Notes under the pieces: generated by a model
What the model was told of the DNA's origin: nothing
Database searches by the model: none
The model's input: only the letters and a program-made list of their open reading frames with translations
Source: Dyadobacter sp. NIV53
Lineage (GTDB): Bacteria > Bacteroidota > Bacteroidia > Cytophagales > Spirosomataceae
Direction: 5' to 3'
NCBI RefSeq assembly: GCF_019711195.1
Contig: NZ_CP081299.1
Coordinates: 4,376,001-4,440,000, forward strand
DNA length: 64,000 bases
Translations under genes and position numbers: made by a program
Shown: positions 52,956 to 63,170 of the stretch, in pieces
Position numbering within the stretch: position 1 is the stretch's first letter
How the letters are laid out: each line of letters starts with the position of its first letter

Positions 52956-54530
52956 TTAATTATATCCCGGATTCTGTGGTGTCAGATTAGGGTTGTTTTT
53001 CATTTCCTGGATTCCAAGAGGGAACAGCAAATGTTTTTCCAGCAATGGAACACCAGCTCCCACATTCAGGTTAAGATGGCCAACGAAGTTGTCGAATCCT
53101 TTGGTTTTTTCATTGAACACTTTACGTAAGCGAACCATATCAAACCAGGTAATGCCTTCGTAAGCAAACTCATACCAGCGTTCTCTCAAAACCGCATCGC
53201 GGAAAGATGCCTGCGTAAAAGTTCCAAAAGCTGGAGTAACTAATTTAGACCGGTCATGCACTTTTTTGTAAGCATCATACGCTTCCTGATTAGGTGCACC
53301 CAATTCGTTTTGTGCTTCGGCATAGATCAAAAGAATTTCTGCGTAACGAATCAAAGGAACGTTCAGGTTGTTATTACGTGAGCCCGGAATACCTTCAGAA
53401 CCATTTGCAGTCTGATTAAAGTGCTTGAAAACATATGGAGCACCAAGATTAAACCTCGCACCGTTACCATTAGTAAAGTAAGTGGTATAAAACCATCCTT
53501 CCTGATCTATAGTACGCAGGTCTCCTTTTTCGAAAGAGTTATAAAAAGAAGGCGTTGGAACTGTACTTCCTGTACCACCCGGACCTGAATAAGTAACCGG
53601 TTTGAAGTTCGGTAAATAGTCGCCCAGAGGATTACCTGCAACAGAGATATTGTACTGGATCATGAATATATGCTCCAGCCTGTTTTTAAGACTTTCCTGA
53701 TGAACTTCTTTATAAGTACTGAAAAGATTTACCAATGTAGGATTTGCTTTGGCATAAGTAATTACTTCCAGAGCTTTATCTGCAGCCAGCTTGTAATGTG
53801 AGGCACCTTTGCTCAGCGGAAAACCAGCCATGGTCAGGTACACTTTTGCCAATAAAGATTTAACAGCAATTGTTGTAGCACGTCCACTTACATCTGTCAT
53901 AGGCATACCAGCAGCTTCTGCCGCCAGCAAATCCTCAACGATCAGATTATATACTTCTTCCTGTGGAGCACGCGAAGGCATAAAATCTTCTGAGTCTGCT
54001 GTTTGAGGTAAAGTAATCAATGGAATATCACCCCAAAGTCGGACTGCATAGAAATAAGCCCATGCGCGAAGAAAACGTGCTTCACCCAACAATTTCGTTT
54101 TTTGTGCTTCTGTTGCAGGAGCTAAAAATGGAATTGTAGGGATTTTTTCTAAAGCAAGATTGGCGTTGGCAATAATTCGGTATAAACCATTGTACCAGTT
54201 ATTTATATGAGCGGTGTTTCCGTCATAAGTCAGCGAGTAAAGGTTATTTAAATCCGAATTCTGACCGGTTTCTGTTGTTGCTGTTCCTGTAACTGCTTCC
54301 AGCATTTGCCAGTTTGCTGAGAAAATCCCTGCTCCTTCACCATAAAAGCGCAGACCTGTATAAGTTGCAGCAATAGCGGCTTCAGCATGATCAGGTATTG
54401 TATAAAAACTTTCCGGTGTTAAGTTAGAGGGATCTTCTTCTTCCAGAAAGTCTGAACAGCTCGTTGGACCAAGTAAAATGGCTCCGCAGAGAAAAACCCA
54501 GGCTACTTTTTTCAAATTATATAACTTCAT
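52956..54530 (-). CDS. RagB/SusD family nutrient-binding lipoprotein
   Basis: Lipobox Cys near residue 25 (LLGPTSCSDFLEEEDPS). The start MKLYNLKK at 54530 is preferred to the MI start at 54536. The SusD helical core of TPR type is visible (AEAAIAATYTGLRFYG, LLGEARFLRAWAYFYAVRLWGDIPL, IVEDLLAAEAAG), as is the C-terminal block VLRERWYEFAYEGITWFDMVR. SusD caps the SusC barrel and binds oligosaccharide. The partner susC is 35 bp upstream. Full length. Confidence 0.93.
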   Translation of the reverse strand: MKLYNLKKVAWVFLCGAILLGPTSCSDFLEEEDPSNLTPESFYTIPDHAEAAIAATYTGLRFYGEGAGIFSANWQMLEAVTGTATTETGQNSDLNNLYSLTYDGNTAHINNWYNGLYRIIANANLALEKIPTIPFLAPATEAQKTKLLGEARFLRAWAYFYAVRLWGDIPLITLPQTADSEDFMPSRAPQEEVYNLIVEDLLAAEAAGMPMTDVSGRATTIAVKSLLAKVYLTMAGFPLSKGASHYKLAADKALEVITYAKANPTLVNLFSTYKEVHQESLKNRLEHIFMIQYNISVAGNPLGDYLPNFKPVTYSGPGGTGSTVPTPSFYNSFEKGDLRTIDQEGWFYTTYFTNGNGARFNLGAPYVFKHFNQTANGSEGIPGSRNNNLNVPLIRYAEILLIYAEAQNELGAPNQEAYDAYKKVHDRSKLVTPAFGTFTQASFRDAVLRERWYEFAYEGITWFDMVRLRKVFNEKTKGFDNFVGHLNLNVGAGVPLLEKHLLFPLGIQEMKNNPNLTPQNPGYN

Positions 54531-54565
54531 AATCAATGTTTTTTAAGATAAATTAATGGGCTCAC

Positions 54566-57500
54566 TTAAAATGCGATCTGTAAACCAGCCATGTAAGTAG
54601 TTGGTTTTGGATAGCCGTGCCAGATCATACCTTGTGAAAATACGTTGCTGTTCTGATCACCATTTGTAGGCGTAACCTCAGGATCTCCATGTGGATATTT
54701 AGTCAGCAGGAAGAAGTTCTGAGCAGAAACATAGATTCTTAATTTGCTTAGTTTTATTTTGCTTACCATCTCTGATGGGAAATTATAACCCAGCAATAGG
54801 TTTCTTCCACGTAAGAATGATCCGTCAAAAATCCAGTGAGAATCTACGTTGGTTACATACCCTGCTCTTGTTTCACGAATTTGAGCGACTGGTGTATTCT
54901 GGTTATCAGGTGTCCATGCATTCAGAACAGTAGTATAACTGTTAGCAATAGAAACGCGGTCTTCACTTGGGTGAAGCGTCATATCCATTACATCATTACC
55001 ATACGAATACTGTACATCAAAGGTAAGATCGAAGCTTTTGAAACGAACTGTATTGGAGAATGTACCCCATGCTTTCGGGCTACCATTTCCGATAATGGTA
55101 CGGTCAGCATCCGTAATTGCACCATCACCGTTGATATCCTTATACTTAATATCTCCCGGCAGCATCGTTAAATTGTTACGATAACTGGTGAATTTCGCAG
55201 CATCATCTCTTTCAGCTTCGCTCCATGTTCCTTCACGAATAAGTCCCCAGAATGATCCAACAGGCTGTCCGATACGGATGATACCCGTTTGGTTTGTAAA
55301 GTTAGGCCCACCCACACCGAAGATATCGGATGGTGTAGCAAGTGAAAGTACTTTGTTTTTGTTTAATGAAACATTGAAACTGCTATTCCATGTGAAGTCG
55401 CCTCTTTCAATGTTAGTTGTATTCAGAGTAAATTCGAAACCTTTATTCTGCATAGAACCGATGTTCTTTCTGATTACAGCATAACCGCTTGAACGTGGTA
55501 CAGGAGCATCCAGAAGCATATCAGTTGTTTTTCTGTAATAATAATCTGCTTCTACGGAAATTCTGCCTTTCAGGAAACTAATTTCAAGGCCTGCATCAGT
55601 CTGTGCCGTTTTCTCCCATTTCAAGTCACGGTTAGGTAATCTGTTGATACCTGTTCCGCTCACTCTTGTATCGCCATATACAGTTGCATATGTAGAACTT
55701 AAAAGCGAAAGTGAAGAATAAGGAGGAATTTCAGAGTTACCCGTCAAACCATAACTTGTACGAACTTTCAGGTTCGAAATGATTGGGTTTCCTTTCAGGA
55801 ATTCTTCATCCGATACTTTCCATGCCAGGGCAGCAGATGGGAAAAATGCGAATTTATGGTTTTCCCCAAATTTAGAAGATCCATCTGCACGTCCTGTCAC
55901 TGTGAAGAGATATTTATCAAGTAACGTATAGTTAATCCGTCCAAAGTATGAATTAAATGCAGAGCTTTGTGCATTAGATGCTATTGGGTTGGAAGGTAAG
56001 TTAGCACCGGCACCTAAATTATCATAGCCAAAGAAATCCGTTGCAAAATTTTGAACACCTACACCTGTTGTAGCAATATCCGTTTTCTGCCATGAAATAC
56101 CGGCAAGTGCGTTGAATGCATGAATACCAATTGTTTTGTTATAGGTCAGGTAATTTTCCCATGACCAGAAAGTTTCTTTTCTGTTCTCTTTTCTTGCAGT
56201 ACCAAATTCTGATATGGCCAAAGTACGTGTCTGAGATTGGTTTACCTCCTGATTTATTACGTTTATACCCAATACAGAACGTAATTCCAAACCTTTTGCA
56301 AGTGTAATATTGCCATACAAACTTCCTAATGTAGTAGCCGTGTTTACAATATACTTGCGGCCGTTTAATCTGTGGATGGAACTGAAAGAACCTTCTGCCT
56401 GAGGATAATCCCTGTTATTGGCAAAAGTACCGTCAGGATATCTTACAGGAAGGAAAGGGAAATCTTCAACCATCTGACGGGGAACTGCATCATTGATATC
56501 AACCAGGTTTTCACTCTGATTGTTATAACTCAAAGTAGCTCCGATCTTCATCCATTTCTTTACCTGATCGTCAATGCTGAGACGTGTTGAATAACGCTTT
56601 AGATACGATTCTTTCAGTAAACCCTGATCGTCACGATAGCCAAGAGATAGCGCATAAGTCGTTTTTTCATTTCCGCCGCTGAAACCCAGCTGATGGTTTT
56701 GAGAAACTTTGTTCTGAGTTGCTTCTTTGAACCAGTCTGTGTCATAATTTGGTTTGTAACTACCGTCAGCAGCCAAAGTAAATACATCAGGATGCGCCAG
56801 ACTGAAAGCAGCTCTACGCGTCTGAGGATTTAAGTTTGCATACTTTCCTGAAGCCCATCCTAAAGGGTCAAACTTTGCGATATTTTTATAAGCAAGATCT
56901 TCCACATCCAGATATTGCTGTGCATTCAGTACATGCGGTCTTTTCGGGCCTATTGTAGGAACGCTCACATCCACATTGTATGTAACAACTCCTTCACCTG
57001 ATCTTCCTTTTTTTGTTGTAACAAGAATTACACCATTTGCACCTCTTGCACCATATATAGCCGTAGAAGACGCATCTTTCAGTACTTCAACAGAAACGAT
57101 ATCATTTGGATTGATATAGTCAATAGCTGAACTGTACTGGTTTTGAGTTCCCTGCGGAAGCATCACACCATCCACAACGTACAATGGGTTGTTGGATGAG
57201 TTGATAGAACTGAAACCACGGATACGAACGTTGCTTCTTCCGCCCGGACGACCTGAGTTTACGTTTACCTGCACCCCTGACACTTTACCCTGCAAAGCCT
57301 GGTTTAATGACGGAGCAGGACGTTCTTTCAATTGTTCTTCTTTAACCGAGCCAACAGAACCGGTTAAATCCGATTTCTTAGCAGTACCGTAACCGATGAC
57401 AACTACTTCGCTCAGGGCTTTTGTATCTGATTCAATAGCCAGGTCAACAACACTTTTATTGCCTACCGCAACTTCCTGGCTTACATAACCAACAAAACTA

Positions 57501-57799
57501 AAAACAAGAATTCCACCATTATCAGGCACAGAAATGGTATAATTTCCGGTTCCGTCTGTGGTAGTTCCTACACTGGTTCCTTTCACAACGACGTTTACAC
57601 CTGGTAAGCCTTCGTTATTACTTTTGTCTGTTATTTTTCCTTTGATAGTTCTGTCTGCATTGATGACAGCCGTGTATTCTATTTTAGTAGTGGTATTGGC
57701 AATTGCCACAAAAGAGCACGAGAGTGCAGGCAAAAGAACCAATGAATTACGGATACTCCTCATACGAGGTATCCATTGTTTGGTACTGGTATGTCTCAT
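54566..57799 (-). CDS. SusC/RagA family TonB-linked outer-membrane protein
   Basis: 1077 residues: signal sequence, a CarboxypepD_reg-like domain (GKITDKSNNEGLPGVNVVVKG), the SusC hallmark VVVIGYGTAKKSDLTGSVG, a plug (GVQVNVNSGRPGGRSNVRIRG, then EVLKDASSTAIYGARGANGV) and a TonB barrel ending in TTYMAGLQIAF. It imports a glycan oligomer with its SusD partner. A second Met 12 residues in is possible (MRSIRNSL). The LacI-type palindrome lies 452 bp upstream. Confidence 0.94.
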   Translation of the reverse strand: MRHTSTKQWIPRMRSIRNSLVLLPALSCSFVAIANTTTKIEYTAVINADRTIKGKITDKSNNEGLPGVNVVVKGTSVGTTTDGTGNYTISVPDNGGILVFSFVGYVSQEVAVGNKSVVDLAIESDTKALSEVVVIGYGTAKKSDLTGSVGSVKEEQLKERPAPSLNQALQGKVSGVQVNVNSGRPGGRSNVRIRGFSSINSSNNPLYVVDGVMLPQGTQNQYSSAIDYINPNDIVSVEVLKDASSTAIYGARGANGVILVTTKKGRSGEGVVTYNVDVSVPTIGPKRPHVLNAQQYLDVEDLAYKNIAKFDPLGWASGKYANLNPQTRRAAFSLAHPDVFTLAADGSYKPNYDTDWFKEATQNKVSQNHQLGFSGGNEKTTYALSLGYRDDQGLLKESYLKRYSTRLSIDDQVKKWMKIGATLSYNNQSENLVDINDAVPRQMVEDFPFLPVRYPDGTFANNRDYPQAEGSFSSIHRLNGRKYIVNTATTLGSLYGNITLAKGLELRSVLGINVINQEVNQSQTRTLAISEFGTARKENRKETFWSWENYLTYNKTIGIHAFNALAGISWQKTDIATTGVGVQNFATDFFGYDNLGAGANLPSNPIASNAQSSAFNSYFGRINYTLLDKYLFTVTGRADGSSKFGENHKFAFFPSAALAWKVSDEEFLKGNPIISNLKVRTSYGLTGNSEIPPYSSLSLLSSTYATVYGDTRVSGTGINRLPNRDLKWEKTAQTDAGLEISFLKGRISVEADYYYRKTTDMLLDAPVPRSSGYAVIRKNIGSMQNKGFEFTLNTTNIERGDFTWNSSFNVSLNKNKVLSLATPSDIFGVGGPNFTNQTGIIRIGQPVGSFWGLIREGTWSEAERDDAAKFTSYRNNLTMLPGDIKYKDINGDGAITDADRTIIGNGSPKAWGTFSNTVRFKSFDLTFDVQYSYGNDVMDMTLHPSEDRVSIANSYTTVLNAWTPDNQNTPVAQIRETRAGYVTNVDSHWIFDGSFLRGRNLLLGYNFPSEMVSKIKLSKLRIYVSAQNFFLLTKYPHGDPEVTPTNGDQNSNVFSQGMIWHGYPKPTTYMAGLQIAF

Positions 57800-58250
57800 A
57801 TTATTAGGTTTTAAATATTTAAATGTTTTTTCATAAAAAGGACATTGTTTTTCGTCTGCCAGTCAATTGTAATTTTTAATCACGTAATTTTTTTCGGTCA
57901 TGCTTGAATAATTAAGGGTTTAGGTGAATAAATAAAATGAAATATTAGTGATAAAATATATTTAATTAGTACAATATTTTATGGAATAAATTATCTTTTC
58001 GTGTAGTTGTCAAAAGTGACATGGACATGAATTATGATAAATTTTGGATTGGTAACAGAAAAATAACTTGACTGTTAATTTGATGATTTGATATACAATT
58101 TATCTCAGCCTGCTTTCAAATTTATTAGATCAGCCGGCAAAAGGAGACCTGATTTAAATGAGATTTTAATATTTTTATTAAAATAGCGTTGCAATATTAT
58201 AATATTTAACAATAATATTTAAATAGAAAAGGAATTAAAAACAGAATTAT
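57800..58250. other. AT-rich upstream region of the second susC; no gene seen
   Basis: About 450 bp rich in A/T with no credible ORF on either strand. It lies between the LacI-type palindrome and the susC start, so it should hold the promoter and a long 5' leader. I could not pick out a clear TAnnTTTG box on the minus strand. Confidence 0.5.
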
Positions 58251-58270
58251 TTATGCAAACGTTTGCATAA
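58251..58270. promoter_or_regulatory. LacI-family operator candidate
   Basis: TTATGCAAACGTTTGCATAA is a perfect 20-bp palindrome whose core TGCAAACGTTTGCA has the central CG and A/T-rich flanks typical of LacI-family sites. It lies between the terminator of the first SusCD pair and the start of the second susC. No LacI gene is in the window. Confidence 0.7.
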
Positions 58271-58328
58271 TTTTCAGTAGAGTATATTATAAGTAACAGT
58301 AATTCAGGTATTTGTTTCTCAATTTGTA

Positions 58329-58370
58329 GAAAAAATACTGTCCTGAGGTAAGTAACCATCAGGACAGTAT
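58329..58370 (-). terminator. Terminator after the first susD
   Basis: Perfect 12-bp stem ATACTGTCCTGA (58335-58346) / TCAGGACAGTAT (58359-58370); the minus strand runs into T. It lies 35 bp after the susD stop at 58405. Confidence 0.85.
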
Positions 58371-58404
58371 GAATGACATTCTATGGATAATAATATGGCT
58401 AATC

Positions 58405-59923
58405 TCAAAATCCGGTGTTCTGGACAAGCTTGCTATTATTATCTATTTCACGCTTTGGAATCGGGAACAGCAGGTTCTTTTCAGAAAAGGTTTTTCCGTA
58501 AATGGTAGTATGTCCAACGAAATTATCCCACTTTTTTGTGATGTCGTTTCTTACCTTCCTTGTCCTGATGATATCAAACCACATTTTCCCTTCAAAACAT
58601 AGTTCAAAGTATCGCTCGGCCCAGACAGCTTCTTCAAATTCATTGACATTTACTGTCGTTACTGCCGGTAATTTTGCCCTGCTCCGAACGTCGTTCAGGG
58701 CTTTCATGGCTTGCGCATTTGGTTTTCCTTCCGCACGGTTTGAGGCTTCGGCATACATCAGGAGCACATCGGCATATCTGTAAATGGTATAATTGAGATT
58801 AGACTTGGCATCATTATCTATGGCCTGTTTGTCAAACCATTTGTAGATATAATAACCTCCCAGATCCAGCTTTATACGCCTTGGGTCACCATCCGGATAA
58901 TCCGACGGATGGCCTTTATAGAAAGTATAGAAAAATTGTTTCTCCTCCCTGCGTTTATCCCCGGCTGCAAAACTTTCCACAAATTCTTTCCTGGGTGTAA
59001 GTCCGCCGTACTCATCAGAATACGCGGCAATTCCACGCAGGGTTGGTAATGTTACGGGCGTCATACCGTTATGCCTGATATCCTTCTCATGCTGTACCTG
59101 GAAAATAAACTCTTTGGTATTGCGGTTTGCAGGATCAATCATATCGGTGTATTCTGTGAATAATGTATAAGATCCATTGTCGATCAGTTCTTTGGACCGC
59201 TTTGCCGATTCAGCGTAAAACTGGTCTCCGGCCTTGACGGGGAAACCGGCGTAGGTAAGATACACATCTGCCAGCAATGCTTTCACGGCACCCATAGAAA
59301 CCCTGCCGCTCACATCACGCCATTCCAGAGTTGCTTTTTCAGCTTCCAGCAAATCAGGAATGATAATCTCGTCATAAATTTCCTTGGCCGGCGATCTTGG
59401 TGTTTGTATATCATCCAGGGATTCTACCAAAGTGGTTAACTTGGGGACATCACCATATCTGCGGACAAGCTGGAAATAGTATAAAGCGCGCATCGTTTTG
59501 GCTTCGGCAATCATACTGGTTTTGGTTGCAGCAGGAAGCGTACCGATCTCGCCAATTTTCTGGATCGCCAGGTTGGCCCTTGCTATTCCCGAATACATAC
59601 CTGCCCACCAGTTATCTATGTAAAAAGCACGTGCGTCGTATTCGAGGTCGTAAAATTTAAATGCTTCGGTTTGCGAATTGCCATCAGCTTTTCCGGTCAT
59701 AAACTCCGTCACAGATGCATTGTTTCCACCCCATCCGCCGCCTCCGTCGTTAAAAGTACCGATCGTGGAGTAGGCTCCGTCAACAAAAGCCCTGGCAATT
59801 TCTGCACTTGATACCTGTGAAGAAGTAGTTAAGGATCCGGTCGGGTTTTCATCCAGGAAATCACTACAAGGAAAATGTTGCCAATCCTGTTAAAAGGCTG
59901 ATATATATAATTGTCTTTTTCAT
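58405..59923 (-). pseudogene. RagB/SusD family lipoprotein, frameshifted in the signal peptide
   Basis: ATG at 59923 gives MKKTIIYISLLTGLATFSL and then a stop. The next frame continues without break as CSDFLDENPTGSLTTSSQVS and onward through the SusD core (MIAEAKTMRALYYFQLVRRYGDVPK, AVKALLADVYLTYAGFPV, AVWAERYFELCFEGKMWFDI). Removing one base at 59868-59869 (AA on plus) would give LATFSCSDFL, a normal lipobox. So either the lipoprotein signal is truly lost or one base was added in error. It follows its susC partner by 4 bp. Confidence 0.88.
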
Positions 59924-59927
59924 GATC

Positions 59928-62900
59928 TTAGAATGTTACGTTTAGGCCCGCGTTGTAAGTACGGGGACGTGGATATTGAAAAAATTCCATGTTTGCATTA
60001 AGTGGCCCGCCAAACGGTGTCAATGCTTCCGGATCATATCCGGAGTAATTGCTGGATAAAAAGAAGTTTTGCGCACTCACATACACCCTTAATCGCTGAA
60101 ACTTCACTTTACCGAAATCATTAGGCAGTGTATAACCCAGCACAATATTCTGGCCACGGATAAATGAACCGTCCTCTACCCACCAGTCGTCTATGTGTGT
60201 GTCATATCCTGCATTGTAATGGCGGATCTGGGCGATGTAAGTGTTCTGATGTTCAGGTGTCCATGCGTTCAGCACTGTCCTGGCACTGCTTGCAATTGCC
60301 TGGCGGTCTTCCACAGAGTGTTTGGTCGCATTCACTGTATTTACGCCCATAACCAGCCGGATATCGACAGAAAGGTCAAATTTGCCCAATTGAAAGGTGT
60401 TGCCGACATTCAGGTTCCACTTGGGATAAGAACGCCCGATAATGGTTTCATCGCTGCCATCAATCTTGCCATCATTATTGATATCTGCCCATTTAAGATC
60501 TCCGGGCAAGCGATTGTACGTTTTTGCGAGTTCAGCTTCGTCCGTACTGAAAGTGCCCAGCCGTTTGTATCCCCACAAGGTTCCGATTGGCTTCCCGACT
60601 CTGAGAATATTCGTTTGGCCAAGAAACCATGGGCCGGGGAATATATCATCGTTATTGGCACCCAGTTTCAGGATTTTGTTCTTATTAGTAGAAAAAGCAA
60701 AATTGGTCGACCAGTTGAATTTTTCACTCGAAATATTTCTTGTATTCAGGCCAATCTCAAATCCTTTGTTTTCTACCGAACCAATATTTTGTGTTACCAC
60801 ACTTAATCCGGTTGACCATGGAATGGGGGCATCAAGCAAAAGATCTTTGGTTGTTTTGTGATAAAAATCAAAGGTCAGGTCCACACGGTTTTTGAACAAA
60901 CTGACATCCATTCCCAGATCAAGCTGATTGGTATATTCCCAGCGCAAATCGGGATTACCAAACGAATTTCTCCAGATACCGGTCTGACGGACACCGCCCA
61001 GCAGCACATCACCTGTGCCCAGGAATTGCTGTGACCTGTACTGGCCTATTTCCTGATTACCCGTTTTTCCATAGCTACCCCGAAGTTTCAATGAGGAAAT
61101 TGCACCGATCCCTTTCATAAATTCTTCCTCACTCACATTCCACGCAACAGCCGCTGACGGGAAAAACGCATATTTATTATTGGCCCCAAATTTGGAAGCT
61201 CCGTCGTAACGGCCGGTGAAGGTGATCAGGTAACGATCTTTGAAACTATAATTCAGCCTTCCGAAATAGGAATTAAGTGACCATTCCTGGTCTTCAGAGT
61301 AAGGTTTTTGTAAACTTGTTCCTACTCCCAGATTATGCCATCCCCAGTAATCGTCAATAAAGTTTTGGGCCGAAGCACCGAATGTTTCCCAGGATCGTTT
61401 TTGCCACGACAAACCGGCCAACGCGGAAATTGTATGGTTGGTACCGATGGTTTTGTTGTAATTCAGGTAGTTTTCAAATTGCCAGTAAAACTCGTCTCTT
61501 GAAGAAACACTCGCTACACCTTTCTGGTCAGCAGACAATGCATTCAGGTCACGGCCCGAATAGAAATTGAACTTTTCAAATTTCAGTTCAAAGCTGTAAT
61601 TTGTACGGAGTGTCAGGTCGGGTGTGAATTTTAATGTTGAATAAATTTGTCCAAGCACCTGGGTTTTGGGATTGCTTTGCAAACGCTGCTCCGTAATCCT
61701 GACCGGATTTTCACCACCTTCCATTCCCGGCCAGTCTTTATTCCGTCCCCAGCTGCCATCAGGATACTGAATCGGCAGGATCGGCAATGCTTCCATCACC
61801 ATCCGCGGTACATTCAGGCCACCCGAACTTCCGTCAATTTCATTGGTTTTGGTTTTGTTAAGAAAAATACTTCCGCCCACTTTGAGCCATTTGGTAGCAT
61901 CGTTGTCCAGCGTCAGTTTAACCGAATAGCGTTCAAAATAAGATTTACGCATCAAACCATTCTGGTCGGTATAACCAAGAGAAAGGCTGTAAACACTTTT
62001 TTCTGATCCGCCGCGTACGCTTAGTTCATGGTTCTGAGCGCCTGTTGGTTTATAAATCTCTTTTTCCCAATCTGTATTGTACAATGGTTTGCCACTGGCA
62101 TCAAACAGGTTTGGGAAATTCTGAGGCAGATTACGTACATATTTTCCATCAGCAAATCCCTGCGGGTCATATTTTTCAGCATTATCGAAAGCCGTATTAT
62201 ACACCTTCATGAATTCATCGGCAGAAAGTGTTCCAAGCATTTTGGCAGGAGTTATGTACGATCCCCACACATCATAAGAAATTTGGGTAGCACCCGATTT
62301 GCCGCGTTTCGTTGTGATAATAATTACGCCGTTTGCACCGCGGGCTCCGTATATAGCCGTAGCAGAAGCATCTTTCAGGACTTCCAGGGATTCTATATCA
62401 TTTGGATTGAGAAGGTTAGGGCTGCTAACACCCACGATCCCGTCAACTACGTACAGCGGTTCGAGGCTGGAATTAATAGAACCAACACCACGAATACGAA
62501 CCCTTGGCTGATAACCGGGAGCCGAAGAGTTAACGGAAACGTCCACACCAGGAATTCGTCCCTGTAAAGACTGAGCAACGTTGATGGCCTGACGGTCAAG
62601 AAGTTTTTCTCCCTTGATGGCACCCACAGAACCTGTGAGGTCACTTTTACGTACTGTTCCATATCCGATCACGACGACTTCTTCCATGCTTTTGGTATCA
62701 ACTTTCATGGATATATCTAATTGTGTCTGGCTGCCAACCGGCATTTCCAGCCTTTCATAACCAACAAAGCTGAAAACCAGGATTGCATTGTCGTCAGCAA
62801 CGCTTATTTCATAAGTCCCTTCCGAATTGGAAGATGTTCCCTGGCTTGTTCCTTTTACAATAATATTGACACCTGGCAGTGGAGCGTTATTGGCAGAATC

Positions 62901-63059
62901 AGTGATTTTTCCTTTTACTGTTTTTTCTTTTGGATCAGCGTTGCTTGCTGAAAGATTACCTGAAAAGCACACACACACAATCATAAGGAAAAGAATAAAA
63001 AATGCGTGTTGCATAAATCCGACCGGATTTATGCCCGGTTTGGTAGTTTTCTTTTTCAT
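59928..63059 (-). CDS. SusC/RagA family TonB-linked outer-membrane protein
   Basis: 1043 residues: signal segment (FFILFLMIVCVCFSGNLSAS), CarboxypepD_reg-like domain (GKITDSANNAPLPGVNIIVKG), the hallmark VVVIGYGTVRKSDLTGSVG, plug (EVLKDASATAIYGARGANGV) and a barrel ending in RTYNAGLNVTF. It would import a glycan oligomer with the SusD protein encoded 4 bp downstream. It differs clearly from the second SusC in the barrel, so its substrate may also differ. Two copies of TTAGCGTTAAGTAA lie just upstream. Confidence 0.94.
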   Translation of the reverse strand: MKKKTTKPGINPVGFMQHAFFILFLMIVCVCFSGNLSASNADPKEKTVKGKITDSANNAPLPGVNIIVKGTSQGTSSNSEGTYEISVADDNAILVFSFVGYERLEMPVGSQTQLDISMKVDTKSMEEVVVIGYGTVRKSDLTGSVGAIKGEKLLDRQAINVAQSLQGRIPGVDVSVNSSAPGYQPRVRIRGVGSINSSLEPLYVVDGIVGVSSPNLLNPNDIESLEVLKDASATAIYGARGANGVIIITTKRGKSGATQISYDVWGSYITPAKMLGTLSADEFMKVYNTAFDNAEKYDPQGFADGKYVRNLPQNFPNLFDASGKPLYNTDWEKEIYKPTGAQNHELSVRGGSEKSVYSLSLGYTDQNGLMRKSYFERYSVKLTLDNDATKWLKVGGSIFLNKTKTNEIDGSSGGLNVPRMVMEALPILPIQYPDGSWGRNKDWPGMEGGENPVRITEQRLQSNPKTQVLGQIYSTLKFTPDLTLRTNYSFELKFEKFNFYSGRDLNALSADQKGVASVSSRDEFYWQFENYLNYNKTIGTNHTISALAGLSWQKRSWETFGASAQNFIDDYWGWHNLGVGTSLQKPYSEDQEWSLNSYFGRLNYSFKDRYLITFTGRYDGASKFGANNKYAFFPSAAVAWNVSEEEFMKGIGAISSLKLRGSYGKTGNQEIGQYRSQQFLGTGDVLLGGVRQTGIWRNSFGNPDLRWEYTNQLDLGMDVSLFKNRVDLTFDFYHKTTKDLLLDAPIPWSTGLSVVTQNIGSVENKGFEIGLNTRNISSEKFNWSTNFAFSTNKNKILKLGANNDDIFPGPWFLGQTNILRVGKPIGTLWGYKRLGTFSTDEAELAKTYNRLPGDLKWADINNDGKIDGSDETIIGRSYPKWNLNVGNTFQLGKFDLSVDIRLVMGVNTVNATKHSVEDRQAIASSARTVLNAWTPEHQNTYIAQIRHYNAGYDTHIDDWWVEDGSFIRGQNIVLGYTLPNDFGKVKFQRLRVYVSAQNFFLSSNYSGYDPEALTPFGGPLNANMEFFQYPRPRTYNAGLNVTF

Positions 63060-63071
63060 TTTTGAGTTTAG

Positions 63072-63170
63072 TTAGCGTTAAGTAATTGAGATTACAGCGG
63101 CACAGATACGTGAGGATTGTCAGGTTGAGGTGTAGTTCATGGGCATACTGAGTTAATTAGCGTTAAGTAA
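63072..63170. repeat. Two direct repeats TTAGCGTTAAGTAA upstream of the first susC
   Basis: Exact 14-bp copies at 63072-63085 and 63157-63170, both followed by A/T and TTGA. The spacing is 85 bp, about eight helical turns. They may be paired regulator sites for the SusCD unit. Confidence 0.5.
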
